From the NCBI GenBank assembly GCA_934486705.1, contig CAKSQS010000034.1:1-28409 (forward strand): a stretch of DNA of 28,409 nucleotides. The letters are read 5' to 3'. The notes beneath the pieces are model-generated. The model searched no databases. It was not told where the DNA came from and was given only the letters and a program-made list of their open reading frames with translations. Source of the stretch: an uncultured Eubacteriales bacterium. Its GTDB lineage: Bacteria > Bacillota > Clostridia > Oscillospirales > Acutalibacteraceae. The position numbers and the translations under genes are program-made. Below, one piece after another: positions 7,180-15,759 of the stretch (its first letter is position 1; every line of letters starts with the position of its first letter).

Positions 7180-7475
7180 GCGAATGTGAATGCTGCAAAA
7201 AGAAAAAGCACCGTGATGAAAAAGAATATAAGCTGCTTATAAACCGCCTTAACCGCATAGAGGGGCAGGTGCGCGGCGTTCGCTCAATGCTTGAAAACGA
7301 CGCATACTGCACCGATATTTTAATTCAGGTATCGGCAATTCAGGCGGCGCTTAATGCCTTTAACCGCGAATTGCTTTCAAACCATATACACACCTGCGTG
7401 GCGGACAATATACGCGCGGGCGACGACTCGGTTATAGACGAGCTTACCGCCACCCTGCAAAAGCTGATGAAGTGA
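7176..7475 (+). CDS. csoR: copper-sensing repressor CsoR
   Basis: A 99-aa all-helical repressor of the CsoR/RcnR (DUF156) family. The Cu(I) ligand set is intact: Cys45, His70 and Cys74, with spacings 25 and 4 that match Cys36-His61-Cys65 of the Mycobacterium tuberculosis protein. The typical NRLNRIEGQVRG helix is at 23-34. Three extra cysteines (4, 6, 7) at the N-terminus precede a lysine-rich stretch; similar tails are common in clostridial CsoR. Its start overlaps the copA stop, so translation is coupled. It presumably binds the TACCCC-ATG-GGGGTA operator in front of copA. Confidence 0.95.
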   Translation: MSECECCKKKKHRDEKEYKLLINRLNRIEGQVRGVRSMLENDAYCTDILIQVSAIQAALNAFNRELLSNHIHTCVADNIRAGDDSVIDELTATLQKLMK

Positions 7476-7488
7476 GGTGAATATAAAA

Positions 7489-7686
7489 ATGGAAAGAGCA
7501 ATATCCGTGCCCGATATGCACTGCGACGCATGTGTTAAGCGCATAACAAACGCGCTTAATGCCGCCGAGCTTAAATTCAGCGTATCGCTTGAAAACAAAA
7601 CCGTAACAATAGACGGCTGCGAGCATTACCTTGCAACCGCTTTGCGGGAAATTGAGGATTTGGGCTTTACGCCGAAAGCATTATAG
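7489..7686 (+). CDS. copZ: CopZ-like copper chaperone (HMA domain)
   Basis: A 66-aa single heavy-metal-associated domain with the metal motif MHCDAC in place of the canonical M-x-C-x2-C loop, then a short ferredoxin-like fold ending GFTPKAL. Such proteins carry Cu(I) to CopA. An in-frame GTG at 7477 exists, but it is part of the GAGGTG ribosome site that sits nine bases before ATG 7489, so 7489 is chosen. The gene begins 13 bases after csoR and ends the copper operon just before a strong terminator. Confidence 0.88.
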   Translation: MERAISVPDMHCDACVKRITNALNAAELKFSVSLENKTVTIDGCEHYLATALREIEDLGFTPKAL

Positions 7687-7696
7687 GGCGAAAATC

Positions 7697-7744
7697 AAAA
7701 AGCTGTCAAACAGGTGCTGAATGCCCCCGCTTGACAGCTTTTTT
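7697..7744 (+). terminator. terminator of copper operon, probably bidirectional
   Basis: A 13-bp stem (7697-7709 with 7731-7743) flanked by an A run on the left and TTTTTT on the right. The lysR stop lies four bases further on the other strand, so it likely serves both genes. Confidence 0.85.
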
Positions 7745-7747
7745 GTA

Positions 7748-8623
7748 TTATTTTTCCCCTAAAAACGCAAGCACGCATTCCTTAAGGCGGGTTACTCCGT
7801 CGGGCATTGCCCCGCCCTTGTTCATTCCCATTCCGAGTTCTCTGCCCACCTCGGGCGAAACCTTTAATACCTTCACGCCGTTTGTTCTTCCGCGTATCAT
7901 CATTTCGCTCATCATAGATATTCCGAGTCCCTTGCCCACCATACGTATTACGGTCTCGTCATCTACGTGCGCCGGCTTTACATACGGCTTTACCCCGTTT
8001 TCGTCAAACGCCCTGTTTACATCTATATCAAACTTGCCGTAGGGCATTATAAACTCCTTGCCGCCGAAGCCGCTCACGGGAAATTCATCATTATCGGAAA
8101 CAGGGTAATCGGGCGGTAGTATAGCGTACATAACATCATTGTAAAGCGGAGTCCACTCGCAGCTTATTCCGCTCTCCCTTGCCGCAAAAATAACGTCGGT
8201 CTTTCCGTCCTCAAGCAGCTCAAACGGCTCTATTGCATTATCCACCATTCTAAGGTCCACGTTAATATTCGGGCACACCCTGCGAAAACGGTAAAGTATT
8301 TCGGGCATCCAGTGCATTGCTATACTGGCATATGCGGCAACCCTTATAGTCTCGTTCCTCTTCTCGGTTATTGCCGAGATGCGGTTTTCAAGATTTGCGT
8401 TTGCTCTTAAAAATTCTCTTATGGCGGGCATAAGCTCCTGCCCCGCCTTTGTAAGCGAAATTCCGCTGCGGTCGCGCCGTATAAGCGTAATTCCTATATC
8501 GCGTTCAAGGCTGTCGAAAAGGTGCGTAAGCCCCGATTGGGTATACCCCACCACCTCGGCTGCCTTTGAAAGACTGCCGAGATCCACCGCCGTCATAAGT
8601 ATTTCAAGCTTCTTGCCGTCCAT
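7748..8623 (-). CDS. LysR family transcriptional regulator
   Basis: A 291-aa regulator. Residues 1-60 form the winged helix-turn-helix (KLEILMTAVDLGSLSKAAEV then YTQSGLTHLFDSLERDIG), followed by the linker helix and a periplasmic-binding-like effector domain to the C-terminus. ATG at 8623 has AAGGAG close upstream on the minus strand. It is divergent from brnQ with a 141-base shared control region, the classic arrangement in which the LysR protein controls its neighbour, so it probably regulates branched-chain amino acid uptake. The effector is unknown and no direct evidence links it to leucine, isoleucine or valine. Confidence 0.92.
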   Translation of the reverse strand: MDGKKLEILMTAVDLGSLSKAAEVVGYTQSGLTHLFDSLERDIGITLIRRDRSGISLTKAGQELMPAIREFLRANANLENRISAITEKRNETIRVAAYASIAMHWMPEILYRFRRVCPNINVDLRMVDNAIEPFELLEDGKTDVIFAARESGISCEWTPLYNDVMYAILPPDYPVSDNDEFPVSGFGGKEFIMPYGKFDIDVNRAFDENGVKPYVKPAHVDDETVIRMVGKGLGISMMSEMMIRGRTNGVKVLKVSPEVGRELGMGMNKGGAMPDGVTRLKECVLAFLGEK

Positions 8624-8659
8624 AGTCTCTCCTTATGTATTACAAATTGTCATATAACT

Positions 8660-8688
8660 ATTATAACCAATTGTTTTACTTTTTGCAA
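8660..8688 (-). promoter_or_regulatory. lysR promoter
   Basis: Read on the minus strand: TTGCAA (8683-8688), 17 bases, TATAAT (8660-8665). It overlaps the likely brnQ promoter, so the two genes may compete for polymerase or be co-controlled. Confidence 0.7.
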
Positions 8689-8703
8689 GTAATGTTGTAA
8701 AAT
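8675..8703 (+). promoter_or_regulatory. probable brnQ promoter
   Basis: TTTACT (8675-8680), 17 bases, TAAAAT (8698-8703). The -35 is weak, as expected for a promoter needing a LysR activator. It lies across the -35 of the divergent lysR promoter. Confidence 0.45.
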
Positions 8704-8764
8704 AATAGCATCGGGCTTGATATGACAAATCAGGCTTAGTATCAAGCGAGGTGTTTTTAAAAAA

Positions 8765-10132
8765 ATGAACATAAGCAAGCTGTCACTCAAACAAAAAATA
8801 CTTGTTGCCGGTACGCTGTTCGGAATGTTTTTCGGCGCGGGCAACCTGATCTTCCCCGTCCACTTGGGACAAATGGCGGGTAGCAACGTCTTTTACGCCA
8901 TGATAGGCTTTATTATTACGGCTGTCGGTATTCCGATTCTCGGCGTTGCCGCAATAGGCATTACCCATTCCGACGGTCTGCAGACCCTTTCCTCAAAGGT
9001 CGGCAAGGGCTACGGTATATTCTTCACCTGCATTTTATACCTTACAATAGGGCCGCTTTTCGCTATTCCGAGGTGCGCCACGGTATCCTTCACTACCGGC
9101 GTTACCCCCATGCTTAAAAGCGATTCAAAAGAGTGGCTTGCTCTGCTTATTTTCTCGGCAGTGTTTTTTGCGTTTGTTTTGTTTTTCTCGCTGCGCCCCG
9201 GCAAAATAACCGTTTGGATAGGAAAAATAATAAACCCCGTATTTCTTGTTTTCCTTGCCGTATTGGTATTTGCCGCGCTTTTATCGCCCGGTGCGTCGGT
9301 TTCGGAAATAGAACCCGTAGAAGGCTATACATATAAAAGCGGTGCTTTCTTCTCTTCCTTTATTGAGGGCTACGGCACAATGGACGCAATAGCGGGTCTT
9401 GCCTTCGGTATAGTTGTAATCGACGTTATCCGCCGTATGGGCGTTGAGGATGATAACGCCGTTGCCCGCGATGTTTTAAGCTCGGGCGTCTTTACCGGCA
9501 TTTTAATGGCGATAATTTACATACTTACAATTCTTATGGGCGCACAGTCGCGCGGACTTTTTGAGCTTTCCGAAAACGGCGGCATTGCTTTGACCGAAAT
9601 AGCGGGGCACTACTTAGGCGGCGCCGGAAATATAATTTTAGCCGTAACCATAACCTTTGCCTGCCTTAAAACCTCAATTGGGCTTGTAACCTCATGCTCG
9701 GAGACCTTTGTTAAAATGACAAACGGCAAAATATCCTATAAGACCTGGGCAATTATATTTACCGTTTTCTCCTTTGCGGTTTCAAACATAGGCTTAAGCG
9801 CCATAATCGAATACTCTATACCCATGCTTATGCTTATCTACCCGCCCGCCATAGCGCTTATAATTTTGGCGTTTATCGGTAAATTTTTCAATCACGACAA
9901 AGCCGTTTACATTTGCGTTATGGTAGGCACATGGGCGGCAGCGATATTTGATTGCTTTAAGACCCTGCCCGAATTTTTGCAGAAAACATTAAGGCTTGAT
10001 GTTTCCGTAAAGCTGGCGTCCGATTATCTGCCGCTGTTTGATAAAAACCTCGGCTGGCTGCTGCCTGCATTCATAGGGCTTTGCATAGGGCTTATAATAC
10101 ACTTAATAAAGGTTAAAACGAAAAAAGCATAG
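8765..10132 (+). CDS. brnQ: branched-chain amino acid transport carrier BrnQ (LIVCS family)
   Basis: A 455-aa membrane protein with the LIVCS signature near its start: LFGMFFGAGNLIFPVHLGQMAG (about 18-39), then TIGPLFAIPRCATVSF (about 94-109). About twelve hydrophobic segments follow, as expected for these Na+ (or H+)-coupled importers of leucine, isoleucine and valine. Length is typical. A GAGGTG site lies upstream of ATG 8765. It is transcribed away from the LysR gene and ends in its own terminator. Family assignment is firm; specificity among the three amino acids cannot be told. Confidence 0.94.
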   Translation: MNISKLSLKQKILVAGTLFGMFFGAGNLIFPVHLGQMAGSNVFYAMIGFIITAVGIPILGVAAIGITHSDGLQTLSSKVGKGYGIFFTCILYLTIGPLFAIPRCATVSFTTGVTPMLKSDSKEWLALLIFSAVFFAFVLFFSLRPGKITVWIGKIINPVFLVFLAVLVFAALLSPGASVSEIEPVEGYTYKSGAFFSSFIEGYGTMDAIAGLAFGIVVIDVIRRMGVEDDNAVARDVLSSGVFTGILMAIIYILTILMGAQSRGLFELSENGGIALTEIAGHYLGGAGNIILAVTITFACLKTSIGLVTSCSETFVKMTNGKISYKTWAIIFTVFSFAVSNIGLSAIIEYSIPMLMLIYPPAIALIILAFIGKFFNHDKAVYICVMVGTWAAAIFDCFKTLPEFLQKTLRLDVSVKLASDYLPLFDKNLGWLLPAFIGLCIGLIIHLIKVKTKKA

Positions 10133-10171
10133 ATTCCGTTTTCGGCTTTTCATACCTGTAACATTTAATCT

Positions 10172-10213
10172 TAAACGCCATAGACTGTATTAACAGCCTA
10201 TGGCGTTTATTTT
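10172..10213 (+). terminator. intrinsic terminator of brnQ
   Basis: A 17-bp stem with one mismatch (10172-10188 with 10193-10209), a 4-base loop, then TTTT. It lies immediately before the dpaA ribosome site, so dpaA needs read-through or a promoter hidden in this area; none is convincing. Confidence 0.85.
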
Positions 10214-10234
10214 GTTTTCAGGCAGGGAAAGCAT

Positions 10235-11026
10235 ATGAAAAAAATTACAGTTCTCGGCGGCGACAGCCGCCTTAAAACCGCCGCGGAAATACTTACCGGC
10301 TACGGTTATCGGGTAAATATTCTTACATCGCCCGACAGCAAGGAGCTTGAAGAAAGCGACGTTTTGCTTTTACCCGTTCCTACTACGCGGGACGGCGAAA
10401 CGCTCTTTGCACCGGACATTAAGAAAAAAATATATCTTGAAGATATAGCGCGCCGCACACCCGACGACACGCTTATACTTTCGTGCAACTATATGTTCAG
10501 CGGCAAAAAATGCATCGACTACGGCAAAAACGACGCCTATTGCTTACTTAACGCCGTTCCCACAGCCGAGGGCGCAATTGCATTGGCAATAGAAAAAACT
10601 CCGTTTACCCTGTGGGGCAGCAGAGTGCTGGTTATAGGCTGCGGCAGAGTGGGGCGAATACTGGCAAGCCGACTGAAAGCGCTCGGCTGCCGCGTTACGG
10701 TGAGCGCAAGAAAAGCGTCCGATTTCGCGCTCATATCCGCTGCCGGCTGCTACACGGCAAAAACCCCGGAAATTAAAAAGCACCTTAACTGCGATATTAT
10801 TTTCAATACCGTTGACGTTAAGGTGATTGAGGATGAGGATTTCGCCGCCTGTACCGCAAATCTTATTGTGGATTTATCAAGCAGGGGCGGGTTTGATATT
10901 GCCGCCGCCGAAAAAAGCGGCATTACGGCACTTAAAGCGCCGGGGCTGCCCGGTAAGACCGCGCCGCAGACAGCCGGCGAAATATTGGCAAGAACCGCGC
11001 ACGAAATTATAGCAGAAAATATTTAA
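10235..11026 (+). CDS. dpaA: dipicolinate synthase subunit A
   Basis: A 263-aa protein of the SpoVFA/DpaA family. It has an N-terminal domain (MKKITVLGGDSRLKTAAEIL) and a Rossmann NAD(P)-binding domain with VIGCGRVGR at about 133-141. With DpaB it oxidises dihydrodipicolinate to dipicolinic acid in the mother cell during sporulation; the product is stored with calcium in the spore core. The next gene is dpaB, 13 bases downstream with an AGAGGAGAG ribosome site, so they form an operon. Expression would be expected from a mother-cell sigma factor, but no clear sigma-E or sigma-K promoter was recognised. Its presence is strong evidence for endospore formation. Confidence 0.93.
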   Translation: MKKITVLGGDSRLKTAAEILTGYGYRVNILTSPDSKELEESDVLLLPVPTTRDGETLFAPDIKKKIYLEDIARRTPDDTLILSCNYMFSGKKCIDYGKNDAYCLLNAVPTAEGAIALAIEKTPFTLWGSRVLVIGCGRVGRILASRLKALGCRVTVSARKASDFALISAAGCYTAKTPEIKKHLNCDIIFNTVDVKVIEDEDFAACTANLIVDLSSRGGFDIAAAEKSGITALKAPGLPGKTAPQTAGEILARTAHEIIAENI

Positions 11027-11039
11027 AGAGGAGAGCGCT

Positions 11040-11612
11040 ATGAAAGATATAACCTTGGGGTATGCGTTTTGCGGCTCTTTCTGCACGATAAAAAAATCTC
11101 TTGAGGCGCTGAAAGAGCTTGCAAAAAACGATATTAAAATAGTACCCATAATGTCACAGATAGTATATACGACCGACACGCGTTTCGGCAGCGCCGCCGA
11201 ACTTAAGGACGCGGTTGAGGAGATTTGCGGCGCGAAGATAATTCACGATATTGCCGCCGCCGAGCCGATAGGCCCTAAAAATTTGCTGGATATAGTGGTG
11301 GTTTCCCCCTGCACGGGAAATACAATAGCAAAAACCGCCCTCGGCATTACCGATACGCCCGTTACAATGTCGGTAAAAGCGCACCTGCGCAATAATAAGC
11401 CCGTGGTGCTGGCAATTGCCACAAACGACGCTCTCGGCGCGTCGGCAAAAAATATCGGGCTGCTGCACAATATGAATAATATTTATTTTGTACCCTACCG
11501 TCAGGATGACCCATTCGGCAAGAATAATTCCCTGGTCTGCGATTTTTCACTTCTGCCGCAAACGGTTGAAAAGGCCCTTGCGGGCGAACAGCTGCAGCCT
11601 GTTATATTGTAA
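11040..11612 (+). CDS. dpaB: dipicolinate synthase subunit B (flavoprotein)
   Basis: A 190-aa protein of the SpoVFB/DpaB flavoprotein family, opening with LGYAFCGSFCTIKKSLEAL and carrying the flavin-site block VVSPCTGNTIAKTALGITDTPVTM at about 87-110 (as two adjoining motifs, SPCTGNT and DTPVTM). It partners DpaA in the last step of dipicolinic acid synthesis. The full normal length is present. A terminator follows 32 bases after the stop, so the operon has two genes. Confidence 0.94.
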   Translation: MKDITLGYAFCGSFCTIKKSLEALKELAKNDIKIVPIMSQIVYTTDTRFGSAAELKDAVEEICGAKIIHDIAAAEPIGPKNLLDIVVVSPCTGNTIAKTALGITDTPVTMSVKAHLRNNKPVVLAIATNDALGASAKNIGLLHNMNNIYFVPYRQDDPFGKNNSLVCDFSLLPQTVEKALAGEQLQPVIL

Positions 11613-11643
11613 GATAAATCATTATTCAGCCTAAAATCCATAT

Positions 11644-11685
11644 AAAAGTGAAAAAGAGCCGTTTTCACGGCTCTTTTCCACTTTT
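11644..11685 (+). terminator. terminator of dpaAB
   Basis: An 18-bp stem with one mismatch (11644-11661 with 11668-11685) and a 6-base loop; the T run is inside the 3' arm. The rest of the gap to 11883 is AT-rich with several TATAAT-like words but no clear promoter. Confidence 0.8.
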
Positions 11686-11883
11686 AAGGGGTTTGAGGAG
11701 AGAACTTCTCTTTAAATTAAGAGAAATTATACCAAAACGGGTGCGGCTCCCTTTTCGGTACAAGCATATAATAAACTATAATTTTTTCATTTCTGTGAAC
11801 TATTTTTAAATTTTTAAGGAATATAATATGTATTTTAGTTAATAATAAATTCAGAAAACGCCGTCTGAAAGGAAAATGAAATT

Positions 11884-12594
11884 ATGAAATATTCTGAATA
11901 TACTTCAAAACCCAAATTCAAGGGCAGCGCCGCCTTTTATATAGTTATAGCCTGCTGCCTTTTGGCGCTCGGCGGGGCTTCGTGGTTTGCCGCGTCAAGC
12001 ATAAGCCGCAGAAATAACGACAGCAGCAGCTCGCCCTCGCAGATTTCTGAGCCGCCGCAATCAAGCGCACCCGAAAGCATACCCGAGCCCTCGGGCACGG
12101 TTTCCGAGGATGTTGGCAAAAGCGTATCCGATGAGCCGTATTCCTCTGCCGAAAGCACCGAGTCGAAAACCGAAAGCAAGCCTCAAAAAAAGGTTTTCAC
12201 AATGCCGGTGCAGGGCGATATTATAAAAAAATACAGTGATAAAGAACTTCTGTTTTCCGCAACCTACGGCGATATGCGCATACACACGGGGCTTGATATT
12301 GCCTGTGCGGACGGCACTGCGGTAAGCGCCTGCGGCGACGGCAAGGTATTATCCGCCGAGGAAACAGCCTTTTTCGGCGCGGTGGTAACGATAGACCACG
12401 GCGACGGCATTACAACAAAGTACGCCGCTTTAAAAGATATAAAGGTAAAAGCGGGCGATAAAGTTACCGCGGGGGATATAATAGGCTCGGTAACGTCTAT
12501 ACCGGGCGAGTGCGCCGACCAAAGCCATTTGCACCTTGAAGCATATAAGGACGGCCATGTAACAGAGCCTCTTAAAGTATTGGGACTGAAATAA
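11884..12594 (+). CDS. spoIIQ: SpoIIQ-like membrane protein with intact LytM (M23) domain
   Basis: A 236-aa protein: one membrane helix (about 16-40), a linker rich in Ser, Pro and Glu (44-100), and a LytM/M23 peptidase domain (104-236). The zinc ligands are complete: H-x3-D (His134, Asp138) and H-x-H (His215, His217). SpoIIQ is the forespore half of the channel joining mother cell and forespore; its partner SpoIIIAH is not in the window. In Bacillus subtilis SpoIIQ the zinc site is broken, whereas in Clostridioides difficile it is kept, and this protein resembles the latter. The position beside dpaAB supports a sporulation role. A general cell-wall endopeptidase of the same architecture is the alternative. 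ATG 11884 follows GAAAGGAAAA. Confidence 0.7.
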   Translation: MKYSEYTSKPKFKGSAAFYIVIACCLLALGGASWFAASSISRRNNDSSSSPSQISEPPQSSAPESIPEPSGTVSEDVGKSVSDEPYSSAESTESKTESKPQKKVFTMPVQGDIIKKYSDKELLFSATYGDMRIHTGLDIACADGTAVSACGDGKVLSAEETAFFGAVVTIDHGDGITTKYAALKDIKVKAGDKVTAGDIIGSVTSIPGECADQSHLHLEAYKDGHVTEPLKVLGLK

Positions 12595-12630
12595 AAAAAC
12601 CTGCCCCCGAAAATTTTCGTTTAGGGGCGC

Positions 12631-12684
12631 AATACACGGCGGTTTCGATGGAAAATAAATCCACCCGAGCCGCCGTGTATTTTT
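12631..12684 (+). terminator. terminator after spoIIQ-like gene
   Basis: Perfect 12-bp outer arms (12631-12642 with 12671-12682) with a partly paired inner region, then TTTT. A smaller GC hairpin with a palindromic CGAAAATTTTCG core sits just before it (about 12603-12628). Confidence 0.75.
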
Positions 12685-12845
12685 ATTGATTTTTTCATTT
12701 AAATATGCTACAATCGGTAACGGTTGATAATTTTTTTCATCAGCCCGAATGTAATACACTGTTATAATTTGTAACCGTAATGTTACTGTATTTTTCGGAG
12801 AAAACGTATATAATATAATCAGTATTTTCAGTTGGATGTGTTTAG

Positions 12846-14288
12846 ATGGTTTTTTCAAGCCTGCCTTTTATTTTTCTTTTCCTGCCGCTTAATTTGCTGG
12901 CTTATTTTTTTGCCAAAGACATAAAGCAAAAAAACACCGTAATGCTTGTCTTCTCGCTTATTTTTTATGCCTGGGGTGAGCCGATTTATATTCTGCTGCT
13001 TGTCGGTATGACGCTTACGGACTGGTATCTCACCCTTATTATGTCCAAATATGAGCGCGGTTCTAAAAAAGCAAAGCTTTTTTTGGGGCTTACCGTCGGG
13101 GCGGATCTTTTGCTGCTCGGCATATTTAAATACGGCAGCTTTATTCTTTCAAACGTTAAGTTTTTTACGGGCTTTCCCTCAAAAGTGCCGTCTGTTATGC
13201 TGCCTATAGGAATATCGTTTTATACCTTTCAGCTTATTACCTACTGTGTGGACGTATACAGGGGCGACGCTCTTGTGCAGCGCAGCTTTAAAACATTACT
13301 GCTTTACGTAAGCCTTTTCCACCAGTGCATAGCAGGTCCTATTGTGCGTTATAAAGATATATGCGCCGAGCTTGAAGAGCGCAGAGCCACGCAATTTGAT
13401 ATTGCCGAGGGTATAAACCGCTTTACCGTAGGTCTTGCTAAAAAGGCGATAATTGCAAACACCTGCGCCGCGCTTGCCGATACGCTGCTTGTGCCCGACG
13501 GCGGGGATTTCTCGCTCTTAGCCTCTAAAAGCGCGCTTTCGCTTTGGGTGGGCGTGCTTGCCTTTACCTTACAGATTTATATTGATTTCTCGGCGTATTC
13601 CGATATGGCTATAGGTATGGGAAAAATGATAGGTATTCACTACACCGAAAATTTCGATTACCCGTACATATCCACGTCGGTAAGCGAGTTTTGGCGGCGC
13701 TGGCATATAACCCTCGGCAGCTTTTTCAGGGATTATCTTTACATCCCGCTGGGCGGCAGCCGCTGCGGCAAGGTGAGAACGGTTTTGAACCTTTTCGTTG
13801 TATGGGCGCTTACGGGGCTTTGGCACGGCGCTTCGTGGAATTTTGTACTGTGGGGGCTTTATTTCTTTGTGTTTATTGCGCTTGAAAAGCTTTTCCTTTC
13901 AAAATATCTTGAAAAGCAGCCGATTATAGCGCATATATATTTGCTGCTCGTAGTGTTTTTCGGGTGGATCTTGTTTAAGTTTGAAAATCTTAACGATATA
14001 TGGTGCGTGCTTAAGGGAATGTGCGGCGCAAACGGCAATAAATTCTCGGATTTTGAAACATGGACGACCGTAAAAAACCATATTATAATACTTTTAATCG
14101 CGATTTTTGCGTCCACGCCCGTAACAAAGCGCCTGTCAGCCGCGTTCAAATACCGTGCGCTAAGAAATAACGGCGCTCTTGCGGCTTATTCGGTGCTGCA
14201 ATTTGTAATTCCCGCCGCGCTGCTTTTACTTTCTGCCGCGGCGCTTGTGGGCAACAGCTACAATCCGTTTTTGTATTTCAGATTTTAA
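12846..14288 (+). CDS. MBOAT family O-acyltransferase (AlgI-like)
   Basis: A 480-aa polytopic membrane protein starting MVFSSLPFIFLFLPLNLL, the standard opening of AlgI/DltB-type MBOAT proteins. The conserved histidines are present: His287 in WRRWHITLGSFFRDYLYIPLGG and the catalytic His327 in TGLWHGASWN. Such proteins pass acetyl groups across the membrane to a partner that esterifies a surface polysaccharide. The partner is the next gene, 15 bases away, encoding a DHHW/AlgX-like protein. The ribosome site is weak (GGATG about seven bases upstream), but the start agrees with the family. Family firm; the polymer is unknown. Confidence 0.93.
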   Translation: MVFSSLPFIFLFLPLNLLAYFFAKDIKQKNTVMLVFSLIFYAWGEPIYILLLVGMTLTDWYLTLIMSKYERGSKKAKLFLGLTVGADLLLLGIFKYGSFILSNVKFFTGFPSKVPSVMLPIGISFYTFQLITYCVDVYRGDALVQRSFKTLLLYVSLFHQCIAGPIVRYKDICAELEERRATQFDIAEGINRFTVGLAKKAIIANTCAALADTLLVPDGGDFSLLASKSALSLWVGVLAFTLQIYIDFSAYSDMAIGMGKMIGIHYTENFDYPYISTSVSEFWRRWHITLGSFFRDYLYIPLGGSRCGKVRTVLNLFVVWALTGLWHGASWNFVLWGLYFFVFIALEKLFLSKYLEKQPIIAHIYLLLVVFFGWILFKFENLNDIWCVLKGMCGANGNKFSDFETWTTVKNHIIILLIAIFASTPVTKRLSAAFKYRALRNNGALAAYSVLQFVIPAALLLLSAAALVGNSYNPFLYFRF

Positions 14289-14303
14289 AAAGGGGGCTTC
14301 TTT

Positions 14304-15719
14304 ATGGCGGAACAGAATAATGCTATTACCGATGCGGAAGAAGTGCGCCTTCCCCCCGTTAATATGCGTAAATTCAGAATAATGAACATATGGTTCGTTC
14401 GTTTTTTCTTCGTTTTGCTTTTTTTGTTTTTTATTTTATCGCTTATAATACCGCTGCGCCCGAAATATTCTGAAAGCGAAAAGCGCGAGCTTACAAAATT
14501 CCCGAAATTTACGCTTACCGCCCTTGTTTCGGGCGATTATTTCGACGGCATAAACAGCTGGTATTCCGATACGTTCCCTTTAAGGGAAAAGCTGACTGAC
14601 ATTAACGCTTTTTTCTCCGCCTTTTACGGCAAAACCGACGTTCAAATAAAAGGCGACGTTGAAAAGGGCGACGATATACCCGAAAGCCACCCGGAAGACG
14701 CATCATCCGACGTTTCCTCTGCGGAATCAAGCGAGCCGCCGGAATCCGAGAGTTCATCTTCTTCGGCGGTATCGTCCGAGCCGCCGAAACAGCAAACGCC
14801 CGCGCAGACCCAAACAACCCAAACCCTCGGCGCGCTGCTTATCAAGGGTGACACGGCGTATGAATACTATAATTTCGTGCGCGACACGGCAGACCTGTAT
14901 GTAAGCGCAATAAGCCGCGCGGGAGCGCTGCTTGCGGGCAAAACAAACGTGTATGATATGGTTGTGCCTACAAGTATGGGCATTACCGCGCCCGATAATG
15001 TTGTGGCGACCATAAACACATCTGATCAGAAAAAGGCAATAGATTATATGTACTCGGGCATTGCCAAAGGCGGCGTTAAAACCGTTTCAATTTACGATAC
15101 GCTCAAAGCCCGCCGCAACGAGTATATTTACTTCCGCACCGACCACCACTGGACGGCGCTCGGTGCTTATTATACCTACTGCGATTTTATAAAAACGGCA
15201 GGCGGCACGCCCGCGTCTCTTAACGGCTTTAAGGAGCATCAGTTCCCGGGTTATTTAGGCTCGTTCTACAATTCAAGCAAAAAGCTGCCGCAGTTAGCGG
15301 CTAACCCCGATACGGTATTCGCCTATGAGCCGCAGGAAACCAACACGATAGAAATTCATTATACAAAGGATTCGGTTAAAAACGAGGCCATCATTTCCGA
15401 TATGTCAGCCGTAAAATCAAAATATCTCACATTTATAAAGGGCGACCGCCCCTACAGCATTATTCACAACCCCGCAAAGACAGACGGCTCTGTGTGCGTG
15501 CTTGTAAAGGAATCGTTCGGAAATGCGTTCGCGCCTTTCTTAGTTTCCAATTACCAAACCGTTTATATTATAGATTACCGCTATTTTGCAAGCGTTGACA
15601 GCCGCGGAATAGCCCAATTCTGCACCGACGTTAAAGCAACCGACCTGCTGTTTTTAAATAATATTTCGGCAACGCGGAACAAAGAGCTTGTAAATTCAAT
15701 AAACGCGCTGGTAAGATAA
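14304..15719 (+). CDS. DHHW family protein (AlgX/AlgJ-like acetyltransferase partner)
   Basis: A 471-aa protein: a cytoplasmic N-terminus, one membrane helix (about 32-52), then an extracellular SGNH-like domain interrupted by a low-complexity Ser/Glu/Pro/Gln linker (about 125-172). The name-giving motif DHHW is at 280-283 (RTDHHWTALGAYY), corresponding to the Asp-x-His pair of AlgX, and Ser404 in KESFGNAF is the likely nucleophile. It would accept acetyl groups from the MBOAT protein upstream and transfer them to a cell-surface polysaccharide. RBS AAAGGGGG lies just before ATG 14304. It shares the S/E/P-rich linker style with the SpoIIQ-like protein upstream. Confidence 0.9.
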   Translation: MAEQNNAITDAEEVRLPPVNMRKFRIMNIWFVRFFFVLLFLFFILSLIIPLRPKYSESEKRELTKFPKFTLTALVSGDYFDGINSWYSDTFPLREKLTDINAFFSAFYGKTDVQIKGDVEKGDDIPESHPEDASSDVSSAESSEPPESESSSSSAVSSEPPKQQTPAQTQTTQTLGALLIKGDTAYEYYNFVRDTADLYVSAISRAGALLAGKTNVYDMVVPTSMGITAPDNVVATINTSDQKKAIDYMYSGIAKGGVKTVSIYDTLKARRNEYIYFRTDHHWTALGAYYTYCDFIKTAGGTPASLNGFKEHQFPGYLGSFYNSSKKLPQLAANPDTVFAYEPQETNTIEIHYTKDSVKNEAIISDMSAVKSKYLTFIKGDRPYSIIHNPAKTDGSVCVLVKESFGNAFAPFLVSNYQTVYIIDYRYFASVDSRGIAQFCTDVKATDLLFLNNISATRNKELVNSINALVR

Positions 15720-15722
15720 TGC

Positions 15723-15751
15723 TTGACTTTTTTCGCAGCGGGTGTTATTAT
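15723..15751 (+). promoter_or_regulatory. promoter of the pheST T-box transcript
   Basis: TTGACT (15723-15728), 17 bases, TATTAT (15746-15751), only a few bases after the DHHW stop and directly before the T-box leader. Confidence 0.7.
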
Positions 15752-15759
15752 TAAATAAA

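Noticed and set aside
10127..10160. GCATA ... CATACCTGTA as a sporulation-sigma promoter for dpaA
   Set aside because: The spacing (about 17) is longer than the usual sigma-E range, and the brnQ terminator would lie between it and dpaA.
12809..12819. tandem TATAAT words before the MBOAT gene as a promoter
   Set aside because: No acceptable -35 box at 16-18 bases from either copy, so only a weak or extended promoter could be argued.
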